From the NCBI RefSeq assembly GCF_014643735.1, contig NZ_BMKA01000001.1, positions 1,108,600 through 1,172,599 on the forward strand: 64,000 bases of DNA, given 5' to 3'. Within the stretch, counting starts at the first letter, position 1; every line of letters starts with the position of its first letter. The notes under the pieces were generated by a model. That model was not told the origin of the DNA, did not search any database, and saw nothing but the letters and a program-made list of their open reading frames with translations. Position numbers and translations under genes: made by a program. This document shows positions 1 through 8,725 of this stretch, piece by piece. This stretch comes from Neptunicoccus cionae. Its GTDB lineage: Bacteria; Pseudomonadota; Alphaproteobacteria; Rhodobacterales; Rhodobacteraceae.

Positions 1-196
1 TAGTGTTCCCACTGCGGTAGGGGTTCGCAGTGGGAACGGGTAAACTGCCAAAAAAGGCAGAATTGGACCCAGTAGATGGGTAGCGGGTCCAATTACCCTC
101 CTAACAAGACGGGATACTGACGCGAGGGTAAAGCGCTAAAGATGCAAAGGCGGGTTTGCATTTATCAAGAGTGCGCAAGAAATTTTAGGGAGATCA
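1..196 (-). ncRNA. Candidate structured RNA: array of five hairpins
   Basis: Five perfect inverted repeats follow each other almost without gaps. The arms are 5-16/26-37 (12 bp), 45-49/56-60 (A6 loop), 61-70/85-94 (10 bp), 95-100/124-129 and 143-148/155-160. A minus-strand promoter (203-231) would start transcription near 196 and read leftward through all of them. On that strand the loops are C-rich (for example AACCCCTACC), which could pair with Shine-Dalgarno sequences. I do not recognise an RNA family. An alternative is a leader for a gene beyond the left edge: AGGAGGG followed by TTG (about 101 to 90) could open a frame. It could also be an intergenic palindrome cluster. Confidence 0.3.
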
Positions 197-202
197 CGTA
201 TA

Positions 203-231
203 ATGCTAAAGTGGAGCAGCATGCCTGTCAA
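203..231 (-). promoter_or_regulatory. Predicted sigma-70-type promoter reading leftward
   Basis: On the minus strand a perfect TTGACA (231-226) is followed after exactly 17 nt by TAGCAT (208-203). No coding region lies directly downstream inside the window, only the hairpin array. It is located just past the 3' end of the LysR gene, so it is not that gene's promoter. Confidence 0.45.
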
Positions 232-251
232 TTCATTGAATAGAATTGAAT

Positions 252-1085
252 CTATTCGGTCATTGTCGCAAAGGACTGTTCCAGCCATCGGCAGGTGCTG
301 CGTAACACTACGTCTTCTTTACGGGTTTCGTGATAAAGCAACCATAGTTCCCTAAGACGCATTTCCTCATAAGGTTGCAAAAGCTCAAGCTCTTTCGCCT
401 CTTTTGCCATGACCTCTGGAAGAATGCCGGGTTGTCCGGTCAATCTGATCGCCTGTAAAATCGCCTGAAACGATGACATTCGCAGCTTTGGTTCCCGTGC
501 GAATACAGCCAGACCGTTCTTCATCTCGGGCGTCCAGTCCAGATCAAAAGTCAGCCCAATCCAGTCCTGCGAATTGTAATTTTTGGGCCCGTACACCCCC
601 ATGCGAATGTCTGCGATGCGATGTGCCACAAGGCGGCCTTCGGTCGGTCGGGTCAGACGCAGGGCGATATCCGCTTCACCGTAGGCAAGGCTGACACGGT
701 TGTTGTTACCGCTCAGTTCCAATGTGACATTGGGGTGCTGACAGGTGAACGCATTGAGGGATTTGCTGAGCACCGTTGACACAAGAAAATCAAGCGCGGT
801 GACACGGACAGTCTGGGTCGTCTGCAGGCCGGACGGAGTTGTCGCATGGAAGGAGCGCAGGTCATCACTGAAACCGGCTGCCAGTTCGAATAGCCTGCGG
901 CCTTCGGTAGTCAGTTCCCATTCGGCGCCGGATTTTTGAAACAAAAGTGTGTTGGCGGTTTCATTCAGTCGCTTGATCCTACGTGAAACTGTGGCGGTGT
1001 TGGTGCGCAAGTGAAGGGCGGCTTTTGACATGGTTCCGTAGCGCGCCAAGGCCACCACAAACCGCAAATCATCCCAATTTTCCAT
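252..1085 (-). CDS. LysR-family transcriptional regulator
   Basis: Protein of 277 residues. An N-terminal winged helix-turn-helix covers about residues 1-60, with the typical DDLRFVVALARYGTMSKAA opening and a TVSRRIKRL recognition helix. A periplasmic-binding-protein-like effector domain follows. I start at the ATG at 1085 because this fits the family's MENWDDL opening; a GTG six codons upstream is also open. It resembles the AmpR/GcvA-type group that opens with N-W-D-D-L. No divergent partner gene is near, since gyrA runs in the same direction upstream, so its target is unknown. The effector domain looks short at its C-terminus compared with the usual 290-300 residues. Confidence 0.85.
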   Translation of the reverse strand: MENWDDLRFVVALARYGTMSKAALHLRTNTATVSRRIKRLNETANTLLFQKSGAEWELTTEGRRLFELAAGFSDDLRSFHATTPSGLQTTQTVRVTALDFLVSTVLSKSLNAFTCQHPNVTLELSGNNNRVSLAYGEADIALRLTRPTEGRLVAHRIADIRMGVYGPKNYNSQDWIGLTFDLDWTPEMKNGLAVFAREPKLRMSSFQAILQAIRLTGQPGILPEVMAKEAKELELLQPYEEMRLRELWLLYHETRKEDVVLRSTCRWLEQSFATMTE

Positions 1086-1238
1086 CACGCAACCGCCATA
1101 CACACAAGTAATGCCAAACGCGGTTCGGTAATTCGAACCCCCCGCATGGCAGTTTGAACGTAGGCGGGGATCTGTAAATCGTCAAGAAAAGGAGCCGATA
1201 TCAACCCCTTTTCTATTTTTTATCAAATAAATCTGCGT

Positions 1239-3998
1239 TTATTCTTCGGTTGGTGCTGCGGAATCGCCGTTAGCGTCACCGGTTTGTCCATCTGTTTCCG
1301 CAGCGTCTTCATCGCCTTGTTCGGCGATATAGGCCACGGAGACCACTTTTTCGCCCTCGGCTGTGTTGAAAACTTTTACACCGGAAGAGGTGCGCCCCTG
1401 ACGGGAGATGCCAGAGACTGGACAGCGGATGGATTGGCCGGTGGATGTGGCCAGCATGATCTGGTCGTCCTCATCCACAGTGAAGCTGGCGATGATCCGG
1501 TCGTTGCGCCGTCCCAGATTGGCTGCTGCGATGCCCTGACCACCCCGTCCTGCGACGCGGTATTCGTGGGCGGAGGAGCGTTTTCCATAGCCCCCTGATG
1601 TCACGGTCAGGATCCACTGTTCCAGTGCGCCGAGTTCTGCGTAGCGTTCCGGCGAGATGTCGCCTTCGGCTGCGTCTTCGATAACGCCGGCCTCTTCACC
1701 TGTCACAGCGCGGCGGCGTTTGAAATAACCCGCCCGCTCTTCTGCGCTGGCATCTACGTGGCGTATAACAGCCATCGAAACAACGGAATCACCGTCCGCC
1801 AGACGGATACCGCGTACGCCGGTGCTATCGCGGCCTTTAAAGACGCGCACATCGGTTACAGGGAAGCGTATCGCCTTGCCGAGTTCAGTCGTCAGCAGAA
1901 AGTCATCGCTCTCTGTGGCGATATTCACATTCACGATGGCCACATCTTCGGGCAGTTTCATCGCAATCTTGCCGTTGGATTTCACGTTGGTGAAATCGCT
2001 CAGCGCATTGCGGCGCACGTTGCCTGCGGTGGTGGCAAAGACAATATGAAGGTTGTCCCATTCATCTTCAGGCACATCGACGGGCATGATTGCAGCGATA
2101 GACACGCCTGCAGGGATCGGCAGAATGTTAACAATTGCCTTCCCGCGAGAGTTCCGGCCACCGGGGGGCAGGCGCCACGTTTTCAGTTTGTAAACCATAC
2201 CGTCGGAGGTGAAGAACAGCAGCGGCGTGTGGGTGTTGGCAACAAACAGGTTGGTAACGAAATCTTCGTCCTTGGTGTTCATCCCCTGCAAGCCTTTGCC
2301 GCCCCGTTTCTGGGCGCGGTAATCCGCAAGAATGGTGCGTTTGATATAGCCGGAGTTGGTGATGGTCACGACCATGTCTTCCCGCTCGATCAGGTCCTCG
2401 TCGTCCATGTTGTCCACATGCTCGACAATTTCCGAACGGCGCGGCACGGCAAACATCTCACGGACTTCGGTCAGTTCGTCGGTGATAATCGCCATGATCC
2501 GTTCCCGCGAGCGCAGGATTTCCAGATAGTCGGTGATCTTCGCGGCGAGTTCTTCCAGCTCGTCGGTGACTTCTTTCACGCCAAGGGCGGTCAGACGTTG
2601 TAGGCGCAGCTCCAGAATGGCGCGGGCCTGAATTTCAGACAGGTGATAAGTGCCGTCTTCGTTGATTGTATGGCTCGGATCGTCAATCAGCTTGATGTAA
2701 CCGGAGATATCCTGCGCAGGCCATGCACGGGTCATCAGACGATGACGGGCCTCTGCGGGATCGGCAGAACTGCGGATCGTAGCAACGACTTCGTCCACGT
2801 TGGACACGGCCACGGCCAGACCGCACAGAATATGAGAGCGTTCACGCGCCTTGCGCAGTTCAAACGCCGTGCGCCGTGCGACAACTTCTTCGCGGAATTT
2901 GATAAAGCTGGACAGGAAACCGTGCAGGTTCAACTGCTCTGGGCGGCCACCGTTCAGCGCCAGCATGTTGCATCCAAAGGAGGTTTGCAATGATGTGAAG
3001 CGGAACAGCTGGTTCAGAACCACCTCGGGCGTGGCATCCCGTTTCAGTTCCACAACGACACGCACACCGATCCGGTCAGATTCGTCCTGAACGTGGGCGA
3101 TGCCTTCGATCTTTTTGTCCCGCGCCAGTTCCGCGATTTTTTCGATCATTGTGGCCTTGTTCACCTGATAGGGAACCTCGTCCACGACAATGGCGTAACG
3201 GTCCTTGCGGATCTCTTCTATCCGCGTCTTGGCGCGAATAATGACGGAGCCGCGCCCTTCGGTATAGGCTTTGCGCGCGCCGGAGCGGCCCAGAATGATC
3301 CCGCCAGTTGGGAAATCGGGGGCAGGGATGTATTCCATCAACTGCACGCTGTCCATGTCTGGATCTTTCATCAACGCAAGGGTTGCGTCGATCACTTCGC
3401 CCAGATTGTGCGGCGGAATATTGGTGGCCATGCCGACCGCGATACCACCGGCACCATTGACCAGCATATTGGGGTAACGGGCGGGCAGAACCGTCGGTTC
3501 ACGGTCTTTGCCATCATAGTTGTCCTGAAAATCGACCGTATCCTTGTCGATATCTGCCAGAAGGCTCGCGGCGGGTTTGTCCATCCGAACTTCGGTGTAA
3601 CGCATCGCAGCCGCGCTGTCGCCGTCCATAGACCCAAAGTTTCCCTGACCGTCGAGAAGGGGCAGCGACATGGAAAAGTCCTGCGCCATCCGCACCAGCG
3701 CGTCATAAATGGCTGAATCCCCGTGGGGATGGTATTTCCCCATCACATCGCCAACAGGGCGGGCTGATTTGCGGTAGGATTTATCGTGCGTGTTGCCAGT
3801 CTCGTTCATGGCGTAGAGAATTCGGCGGTGTACCGGCTTCAGGCCGTCGCGCAGATCGGGGATCGCACGGCTGACAATCACGCTCATCGCGTAATCGAGG
3901 TAGGAGGTTTTCATCTCCTCTTCGATAGAGATGGTCGGGCCATCGTGGACCGGGCGTTCTGGTGGAGTTATCGGCTGATCTTCGGTCTCGTCGCTCAC
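1239..3998 (-). CDS. gyrA: DNA gyrase subunit A
   Basis: This is the breakage-reunion subunit of the A2B2 type II topoisomerase that introduces negative supercoils. From the GTG at 3998 it has 919 residues. I chose that GTG because AGGCGG lies 6 nt upstream; a longer frame begins at a TTG at 4025. The quinolone-determining region (about residues 80-135) has H90-P-H-G-D-S-A-I-Y-D99 and the catalytic tyrosine is Y134 in AMRYTEVRM. Ser95 and Asp99, equivalent to E. coli S83 and D87, are wild type, so target-based quinolone resistance is not expected. The GyrA box QKRGGKG is present ahead of the C-terminal beta-pinwheel. An acidic tail ends the protein. It is downstream of ssb but separated from it by a strong terminator hairpin. 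Confidence 0.97.
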   Translation of the reverse strand: MSDETEDQPITPPERPVHDGPTISIEEEMKTSYLDYAMSVIVSRAIPDLRDGLKPVHRRILYAMNETGNTHDKSYRKSARPVGDVMGKYHPHGDSAIYDALVRMAQDFSMSLPLLDGQGNFGSMDGDSAAAMRYTEVRMDKPAASLLADIDKDTVDFQDNYDGKDREPTVLPARYPNMLVNGAGGIAVGMATNIPPHNLGEVIDATLALMKDPDMDSVQLMEYIPAPDFPTGGIILGRSGARKAYTEGRGSVIIRAKTRIEEIRKDRYAIVVDEVPYQVNKATMIEKIAELARDKKIEGIAHVQDESDRIGVRVVVELKRDATPEVVLNQLFRFTSLQTSFGCNMLALNGGRPEQLNLHGFLSSFIKFREEVVARRTAFELRKARERSHILCGLAVAVSNVDEVVATIRSSADPAEARHRLMTRAWPAQDISGYIKLIDDPSHTINEDGTYHLSEIQARAILELRLQRLTALGVKEVTDELEELAAKITDYLEILRSRERIMAIITDELTEVREMFAVPRRSEIVEHVDNMDDEDLIEREDMVVTITNSGYIKRTILADYRAQKRGGKGLQGMNTKDEDFVTNLFVANTHTPLLFFTSDGMVYKLKTWRLPPGGRNSRGKAIVNILPIPAGVSIAAIMPVDVPEDEWDNLHIVFATTAGNVRRNALSDFTNVKSNGKIAMKLPEDVAIVNVNIATESDDFLLTTELGKAIRFPVTDVRVFKGRDSTGVRGIRLADGDSVVSMAVIRHVDASAEERAGYFKRRRAVTGEEAGVIEDAAEGDISPERYAELGALEQWILTVTSGGYGKRSSAHEYRVAGRGGQGIAAANLGRRNDRIIASFTVDEDDQIMLATSTGQSIRCPVSGISRQGRTSSGVKVFNTAEGEKVVSVAYIAEQGDEDAAETDGQTGDANGDSAAPTEE

Positions 3999-4183
3999 GT
4001 CTGGCCGCCTTGCTTCTTTACACAATATCTAGTGTGCTATCTATAAACCAGCCTCAGCATAAGGGCAATCATTCTACCCCGATTTCGGCCGGATTCGGCG
4101 AAATTTTCTCCCTATAAAGACCCCTGCGGACCTCCCTCGGGCGCTGTAGGCTGGCATGTGTTCCAAAACGGTAAATGCGCATA

Positions 4184-4215
4184 GTAAAATGGCCCCGCAA
4201 AGGGGGCCATTTTAC
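4184..4215 (-). terminator. Hairpin terminator after ssb
   Basis: A 13-bp perfect stem (4184-4196/4203-4215) rich in GGCCCC with A/T flanks lies 28 nt beyond the ssb stop codon. The A-tract in one arm gives a U-rich 3' side on either strand, so it may work in both directions. It separates ssb from gyrA. Confidence 0.75.
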
Positions 4216-4243
4216 TAGTGTAAGATAGATCGGTTCGCGTCGA

Positions 4244-4765
4244 TCAGAACGGGATTTCGTCGTCCAGATCAGAGTTGCCGCCGCCCTGATTGCCGCCTTG
4301 GGAGCCGCCGCCATAGCCGCCACCCTGATCGTAACCGCCGCCGTAGCCACCGCCACCTTGGTTGCCGCCGCCCTGATCGTAGCCGCCACCTTGCGAGCCG
4401 CCACCGCCGCCGTCACGTCCGTCCAGCATGGTCAATGTGCCGTTAAAGCCTTGCAGAACGACTTCGGTGGAATACCGGTCATTGCCGCTTTGGTCCTGCC
4501 ATTTGCGGGTTTGCAACTGGCCTTCGACAAAAACCTTGGAGCCTTTGCGCAGGTATTGTTCACACACGCGGACCAGTCCTTCGCTGAAAACAGAGACCTG
4601 ATGCCATTCTGTCTTTTCGCGGTTCTCGCCAGTGTTCTTGTCGCGCCACCGCTCGGAGGTTGCGATACGCAGATTGCACACCTTACCGCCGTTTGGAAAG
4701 CTGCGCACTTCCGGATCACGGCCCAGATTGCCGATCAACATAACCTTGTTCAAACTGCCAGCCAT
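4244..4765 (-). CDS. ssb: Single-stranded DNA-binding protein
   Basis: This protein coats single-stranded DNA in replication, repair and recombination. It has 173 residues: an OB fold over about residues 1-110 (opening [16 protein letters not shown]), a glycine-rich linker of degenerate GGYDQGGG repeats over about residues 118-162, and the conserved acidic tip DLDDEIPF that recruits partner proteins. Length and architecture match the bacterial SSB family. The linker repeats are also visible in the DNA as a GC-rich near-repeat at 4270-4410. No SOS box of the GTTC-N7-GTTC type was seen upstream, unlike uvrA nearby. Confidence 0.97.
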   Translation of the reverse strand: MAGSLNKVMLIGNLGRDPEVRSFPNGGKVCNLRIATSERWRDKNTGENREKTEWHQVSVFSEGLVRVCEQYLRKGSKVFVEGQLQTRKWQDQSGNDRYSTEVVLQGFNGTLTMLDGRDGGGGGSQGGGYDQGGGNQGGGGYGGGYDQGGGYGGGSQGGNQGGGNSDLDDEIPF

Positions 4766-4950
4766 AGGCGTTTCTCCCTAAACTCGAATCTTTTGTCGTT
4801 TCTTGCGTGCATGGTAGTTAACCATCTTCTCTGTGCCCTGCAACCAATGAACAAACCACTAACATGGCTGTCGTTTGGGGGATATCTTTTCAAATTGGCA
4901 AAAACGCTGTAAAGGGTGTGCCAGAGTTTTGATCGGGCAGGGGCACGAGA

Positions 4951-5532
4951 ATGATAAAGATACTTGCAGGCAGTCTTGTAGTTGCGATTGGACTTGGGCC
5001 GATTGCTGCTGTCGCTGATGTGACGAAATCGTCCAAATCCCGTCTTGGTATTTCCTCCAGTCATTCCAAACTGATCGACAAGCGTTTGTCCAACCAGTAT
5101 TCCAGCTCCGCCCGTTTGCTGCCCAAGGACAACCGTCTGGACCTTATTCCACGCTACACAGGGTCCTATAAAGGTGTGTACAGACCAATGGCCGAAGCCG
5201 CTGCGCGCAAGCATGGCATTCCGGTGGATCTGTTCAACCGTCTGGTGCAACAGGAAAGTAACTGGAACCCCAAAGCCAAAAGCCACGCTGGCGCGATCGG
5301 TCTCGCGCAGTTGATGCCGTTTACGGCCCGCCATCTGGGGGTGAACCCTCATGATCCGCGACAGAACCTCGACGGTGGTGCGCGGTATCTCAAGCAGCAA
5401 TACGCAAAGTTTCGAAGCTGGCGTCTGGCGTTGGCGGCTTATAATGCAGGTCCGGCAGCTGTTGAGAAATACAAAGGCGTGCCGCCCTACAAGGAAACGC
5501 GCAACTACGTCAAAGTCATTCTGGGCAAATAA
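4951..5532 (+). CDS. Secreted lytic transglycosylase (SLT domain)
   Basis: This enzyme cleaves the beta-1,4 MurNAc-GlcNAc bond of peptidoglycan with formation of 1,6-anhydro-MurNAc. It has 193 residues. An N-terminal signal peptide (about 1-22, ending AAVAD) is followed by a low-complexity Ser/Lys spacer and an SLT domain (about 80-190). The catalytic glutamate is E102 in QQESNWNP. The family motifs [10 protein letters not shown] and [12 protein letters not shown] are both present. It is a small single-domain enzyme of the LtgA/MltC-like SLT fold with no LysM or SPOR domain, so it probably acts in the periplasm. It stands alone between divergent ssb and uvrA. The product would be recycled by AnmK, encoded at 39.1 kb. 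Confidence 0.9.
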   Translation: MIKILAGSLVVAIGLGPIAAVADVTKSSKSRLGISSSHSKLIDKRLSNQYSSSARLLPKDNRLDLIPRYTGSYKGVYRPMAEAAARKHGIPVDLFNRLVQQESNWNPKAKSHAGAIGLAQLMPFTARHLGVNPHDPRQNLDGGARYLKQQYAKFRSWRLALAAYNAGPAAVEKYKGVPPYKETRNYVKVILGK

Positions 5533-5581
5533 CTGCCGGACCGTTTTGTTCTCCTGACATCCTCTGTCAGTAGAACATCCT

Positions 5582-5607
5582 GTTCCTGTACTGTTCCCGA
5601 ATTGTTC
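5582..5607 (+). promoter_or_regulatory. Tandem LexA (SOS) boxes upstream of uvrA
   Basis: Three GTTC tetramers lie at 5582-5585, 5593-5596 and 5604-5607, each separated by exactly 7 nt. They form two overlapping copies of the alphaproteobacterial LexA motif GTTC-N7-GTTC. The last copy ends 11 nt before the -35 element of the uvrA promoter. The motif is established for this class; the inference is that uvrA is SOS-controlled here. Confidence 0.75.
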
Positions 5608-5618
5608 CCGCTTTTCTG

Positions 5619-5647
5619 TTGGCAATCCCCGGCGGATGACCTAGATA
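5619..5647 (+). promoter_or_regulatory. uvrA promoter
   Basis: TTGGCA (5619-5624) and TAGATA (5642-5647) are separated by 17 nt. The promoter is 35 nt upstream of the uvrA start and directly next to the LexA boxes. Confidence 0.55.
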
Positions 5648-5681
5648 TTGTCGGGTCTGATCGGCAAATTAGGGCAGAGCA

Positions 5682-8540
5682 TTGGCTGAACTGAAAAATA
5701 TCGAAATACGTGGTGCGCGTGAGCATAATCTGAAATCCATTGACGTGGATATTCCGCGCGACCAGTTGGTAGTGATCACAGGACTTTCCGGTTCGGGGAA
5801 ATCCTCTCTGGCGTTTGATACGATCTACGCCGAAGGGCAGCGGCGCTATGTGGAATCCCTGTCGGCCTATGCGCGGCAGTTTCTGGATATGATGCAAAAG
5901 CCGGATGTGGACCATATTTCTGGTCTGTCGCCAGCTATTTCCATCGAACAAAAGACCACATCGAAAAACCCGCGCTCTACCGTTGGCACGGTGACCGAGA
6001 TTTACGACTATATGCGGCTGTTGTTTGCCCGTGTCGGCACGCCGTACTCGCCCGCGACTGGCCTGCCGATTGAGGCGCAGCAAGTGTCCGAGATGGTCGA
6101 TCGTGTGATGCTGATGGAAGAGGGCACGCGGGCCTATCTGCTTGCACCGATTGTGCGGGACCGTAAGGGTGAGTACCGCAAGGAATTTGCGGAGCTTAAA
6201 AAGACGGGGTTTCAGCGGGTTAAGGTCAATGGCGAATTTCACGATTTGGACACGCCGCCCACGCTCGACAAAAAATTCCGCCATAACATTGATGTGGTTG
6301 TGGACCGGATCGTTGTAAAGGAAGGTCTGGAAACACGTCTCGCGGACAGTTTGCGCACAGCACTTGATCTCGCAGACGGGATTGCCATCCTTGAGACTGC
6401 CCCCAAAGAGGGTGATCCGGAGCGCCACACATTTTCCGAGAAGTTTGCCTGCCCTGTTAGTGGCTTCACCATCCCCGAGATTGAACCGCGTCTGTTTTCA
6501 TTCAACGCGCCATTCGGGGCCTGTCCTGAATGTGATGGGCTTGGGGTGGAGCTGTTCTTTGACGAACGGCTCGTCGTGCCTGATCCGTCATTGTCCCTGT
6601 ATAAAGGGGCGCTGGCGCCTTGGGCGAAAGGGAAATCCCCATATTTCCGCCAGACAATTGAAGCCATCGCGCGGCACTACGAATTTGACAAGGATCTGCC
6701 GTGGCGAGATCTGCCCGCCCATGTGCAACAGCTGATGTTGCACGGTTCGGGTGATGAAGAAATCAAGTTCCGGTACGATGAAGGCGGCCGCGTTTACGAG
6801 GTGTCCCGCGCATTCGAGGGCGTGATCCCGAATATGGAACGGCGCTACCGCGAAACCGACAGCAATTGGGTTCGTGAGGAATTCGAGCGCTATCAAAACA
6901 ACCGCCACTGTGGTGTTTGTGACGGATACCGCCTGCGCCCCGAAGCGCTGGCCGTGAAAATTGGTGGCTTGCACGTGGGGCAGGTGGTGGAAATGTCCAT
7001 TGCTGAAGCCCATGACTGGGTGGATGGCATCCCTGCGGAATTGTCTGCACAGAAAAACGAAATCGCCCGTGCGATCCTTAAGGAAATCCGTGAAAGGCTG
7101 GGCTTTTTGGTGAATGTCGGGCTGAATTACCTGACACTGTCGCGCAATTCCGGCACTTTGTCTGGCGGTGAAAGCCAGCGCATCCGGCTCGCGAGCCAGA
7201 TCGGTTCGGGGCTGACCGGAGTGCTTTATGTGCTCGACGAGCCGTCTATCGGGCTGCACCAGCGGGACAACGACCGGCTTTTGACCACGCTGAAGAACCT
7301 GCGGGATCAGGGCAATACCGTGATTGTTGTCGAACACGATGAGGAGGCGATCCGTGAGGCGGATTATGTGCTCGACATCGGGCCAGGTGCTGGTGTTCAC
7401 GGGGGTGAGATCATCGCCAAGGGCACGCCGGCACGCATCGCGAAGAATAAGAAATCCATTACGGGCCAATACCTTACCGGCAAACGGAGCATCCCGATCC
7501 CTGCCGAGCGACGCAAAGGCAATGGTAAGACGCTGGTGGTGGAAGGTGCGACGGGAAACAACCTTAAAAATGTCACCGCAAGCTATCCGCTGGGGACGTT
7601 TTGTTGTGTGACCGGCGTTTCGGGTGGCGGCAAATCCACGCTTACCATCGAAACCCTGTTCAAAACCGCCTCCATGCGGTTGAACGGCGCGAAACAAACG
7701 CCAGCCCCCTGTGAGGCGATCAAGGGGCTTCAGTATCTCGACAAGGTGATCGACATTGATCAGCGGGCCATCGGCCGCACGCCGCGCTCCAATCCCGCCA
7801 CATATACCGGTGCCTTCACCCCGATCCGCGAGTGGTTTGCCGGACTGCCGGAAGCCAAAGCGCGTGGGTACAAACCCGGGCGCTTCTCTTTCAACGTGAA
7901 GGGCGGGCGCTGTGAGGCCTGTCAGGGCGATGGCGTGATCAAGATAGAGATGCACTTTTTGCCGGATGTCTACGTCACCTGCGAGAGCTGTAACGGTAAA
8001 CGCTACAATCGCGAAACTTTAGAAGTTTTGTTTAAAGGCAAGAGCATAGCAGACGTTCTTGATATGACTGTTGAAGACGCCGAGACCTTCTTTCAGGCGG
8101 TTCCAGCCATTCGCGACAAGATGACGGCACTGCTGCGGGTCGGGCTTGGCTACATTAAGGTGGGCCAACAAGCCACAACCCTTTCGGGTGGTGAGGCACA
8201 GCGGGTGAAGCTGTCCAAGGAGCTATCGAAGCGATCGACCGGACGCACGCTCTATATTCTGGACGAACCCACCACGGGGTTGCATTTCGAAGATGTGCGC
8301 AAGCTGTTGGAAGTACTGCACGAACTGGTTGATCAAGGCAATTCCGTGCTGGTGATCGAGCATAACCTCGACGTAATCAAAACGGCCGACCATATTATCG
8401 ACATTGGTCCTGAAGGCGGTGACGGTGGTGGCGAAATCGTGGCGACAGGGACTCCTGAAGAGGTGGCGCAAGTCGAAGGCAGCCACACCGGGCGCTATCT
8501 AGCAGAGATGTTAGGGATCAAGCGGGTCGCAGCGGAGTAG
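5682..8540 (+). CDS. uvrA: Excinuclease ABC subunit A
   Basis: This is the damage-recognition ATPase of nucleotide excision repair, which loads UvrB on DNA lesions. It has 952 residues with two ABC ATPase modules. Walker A motifs are GLSGSGKSS (about residue 32) and GVSGGGKST (about 652); LSGGE signatures occur in both halves, followed by LDEPS and LDEPT. Zinc-binding cysteine pairs are CPECDGLG (first half) and CEACQGDG...CESCNG (second half). Translation starts at TTG (5682), giving the family's [16 protein letters not shown] opening; no better ATG exists. Length is standard. It has its own promoter and SOS boxes. Confidence 0.97.
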   Translation: MAELKNIEIRGAREHNLKSIDVDIPRDQLVVITGLSGSGKSSLAFDTIYAEGQRRYVESLSAYARQFLDMMQKPDVDHISGLSPAISIEQKTTSKNPRSTVGTVTEIYDYMRLLFARVGTPYSPATGLPIEAQQVSEMVDRVMLMEEGTRAYLLAPIVRDRKGEYRKEFAELKKTGFQRVKVNGEFHDLDTPPTLDKKFRHNIDVVVDRIVVKEGLETRLADSLRTALDLADGIAILETAPKEGDPERHTFSEKFACPVSGFTIPEIEPRLFSFNAPFGACPECDGLGVELFFDERLVVPDPSLSLYKGALAPWAKGKSPYFRQTIEAIARHYEFDKDLPWRDLPAHVQQLMLHGSGDEEIKFRYDEGGRVYEVSRAFEGVIPNMERRYRETDSNWVREEFERYQNNRHCGVCDGYRLRPEALAVKIGGLHVGQVVEMSIAEAHDWVDGIPAELSAQKNEIARAILKEIRERLGFLVNVGLNYLTLSRNSGTLSGGESQRIRLASQIGSGLTGVLYVLDEPSIGLHQRDNDRLLTTLKNLRDQGNTVIVVEHDEEAIREADYVLDIGPGAGVHGGEIIAKGTPARIAKNKKSITGQYLTGKRSIPIPAERRKGNGKTLVVEGATGNNLKNVTASYPLGTFCCVTGVSGGGKSTLTIETLFKTASMRLNGAKQTPAPCEAIKGLQYLDKVIDIDQRAIGRTPRSNPATYTGAFTPIREWFAGLPEAKARGYKPGRFSFNVKGGRCEACQGDGVIKIEMHFLPDVYVTCESCNGKRYNRETLEVLFKGKSIADVLDMTVEDAETFFQAVPAIRDKMTALLRVGLGYIKVGQQATTLSGGEAQRVKLSKELSKRSTGRTLYILDEPTTGLHFEDVRKLLEVLHELVDQGNSVLVIEHNLDVIKTADHIIDIGPEGGDGGGEIVATGTPEEVAQVEGSHTGRYLAEMLGIKRVAAE

Positions 8541-8677
8541 GGCCTCCAGCGGGGGTGTTGCTGAGTTTCTTTCGGATCGCAATCCCAAGCAGGAATACGT
8601 CAGATAAGGGACTTAACCAAAAGTTCGTTTTACTTCGTAGCTGAGAGGCATTCCACCAATGCGGTATTCCTTTAACG

Positions 8678-8709
8678 CCTAGCTTGCGCAATGTATCGCG
8701 CAAGCTAGG
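8678..8709. terminator. Hairpin between uvrA and the RTX gene
   Basis: A perfect 12-bp stem (8678-8689/8698-8709) with an 8-nt loop lies between the two convergent genes. It follows the RTX stop codon by 16 nt. It lacks a long T-tract on either side, so it may terminate weakly or protect the RTX mRNA 3' end. Confidence 0.5.
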
Positions 8710-8725
8710 TGATCATTTCAATACC

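Noticed and set aside
1140-1180. Partial tRNA-like T-arm (GGTTCGAATTACC) on the minus strand upstream of the LysR gene
   Set aside because: The T-arm-like palindrome has no acceptor or anticodon arm at the right spacing, so it is not a tRNA gene.
1758-2603. Long plus-strand open frame (281 codons) across gyrA
   Set aside because: It lies entirely inside gyrA on the opposite strand and its protein is His/Gly/Val-rich with no family resemblance; it is a shadow of the real gene.
4270-4410. Repetitive GCC/CCG-rich track resembling a repeat array
   Set aside because: It encodes the Gly-rich linker of SSB and is explained by that coding sequence, not an independent repeat or CRISPR.
6588-7955. 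455-codon minus-strand frame across uvrA
   Set aside because: It is antisense to uvrA, which has full motifs and normal length; no ribosome site or family match supports it.
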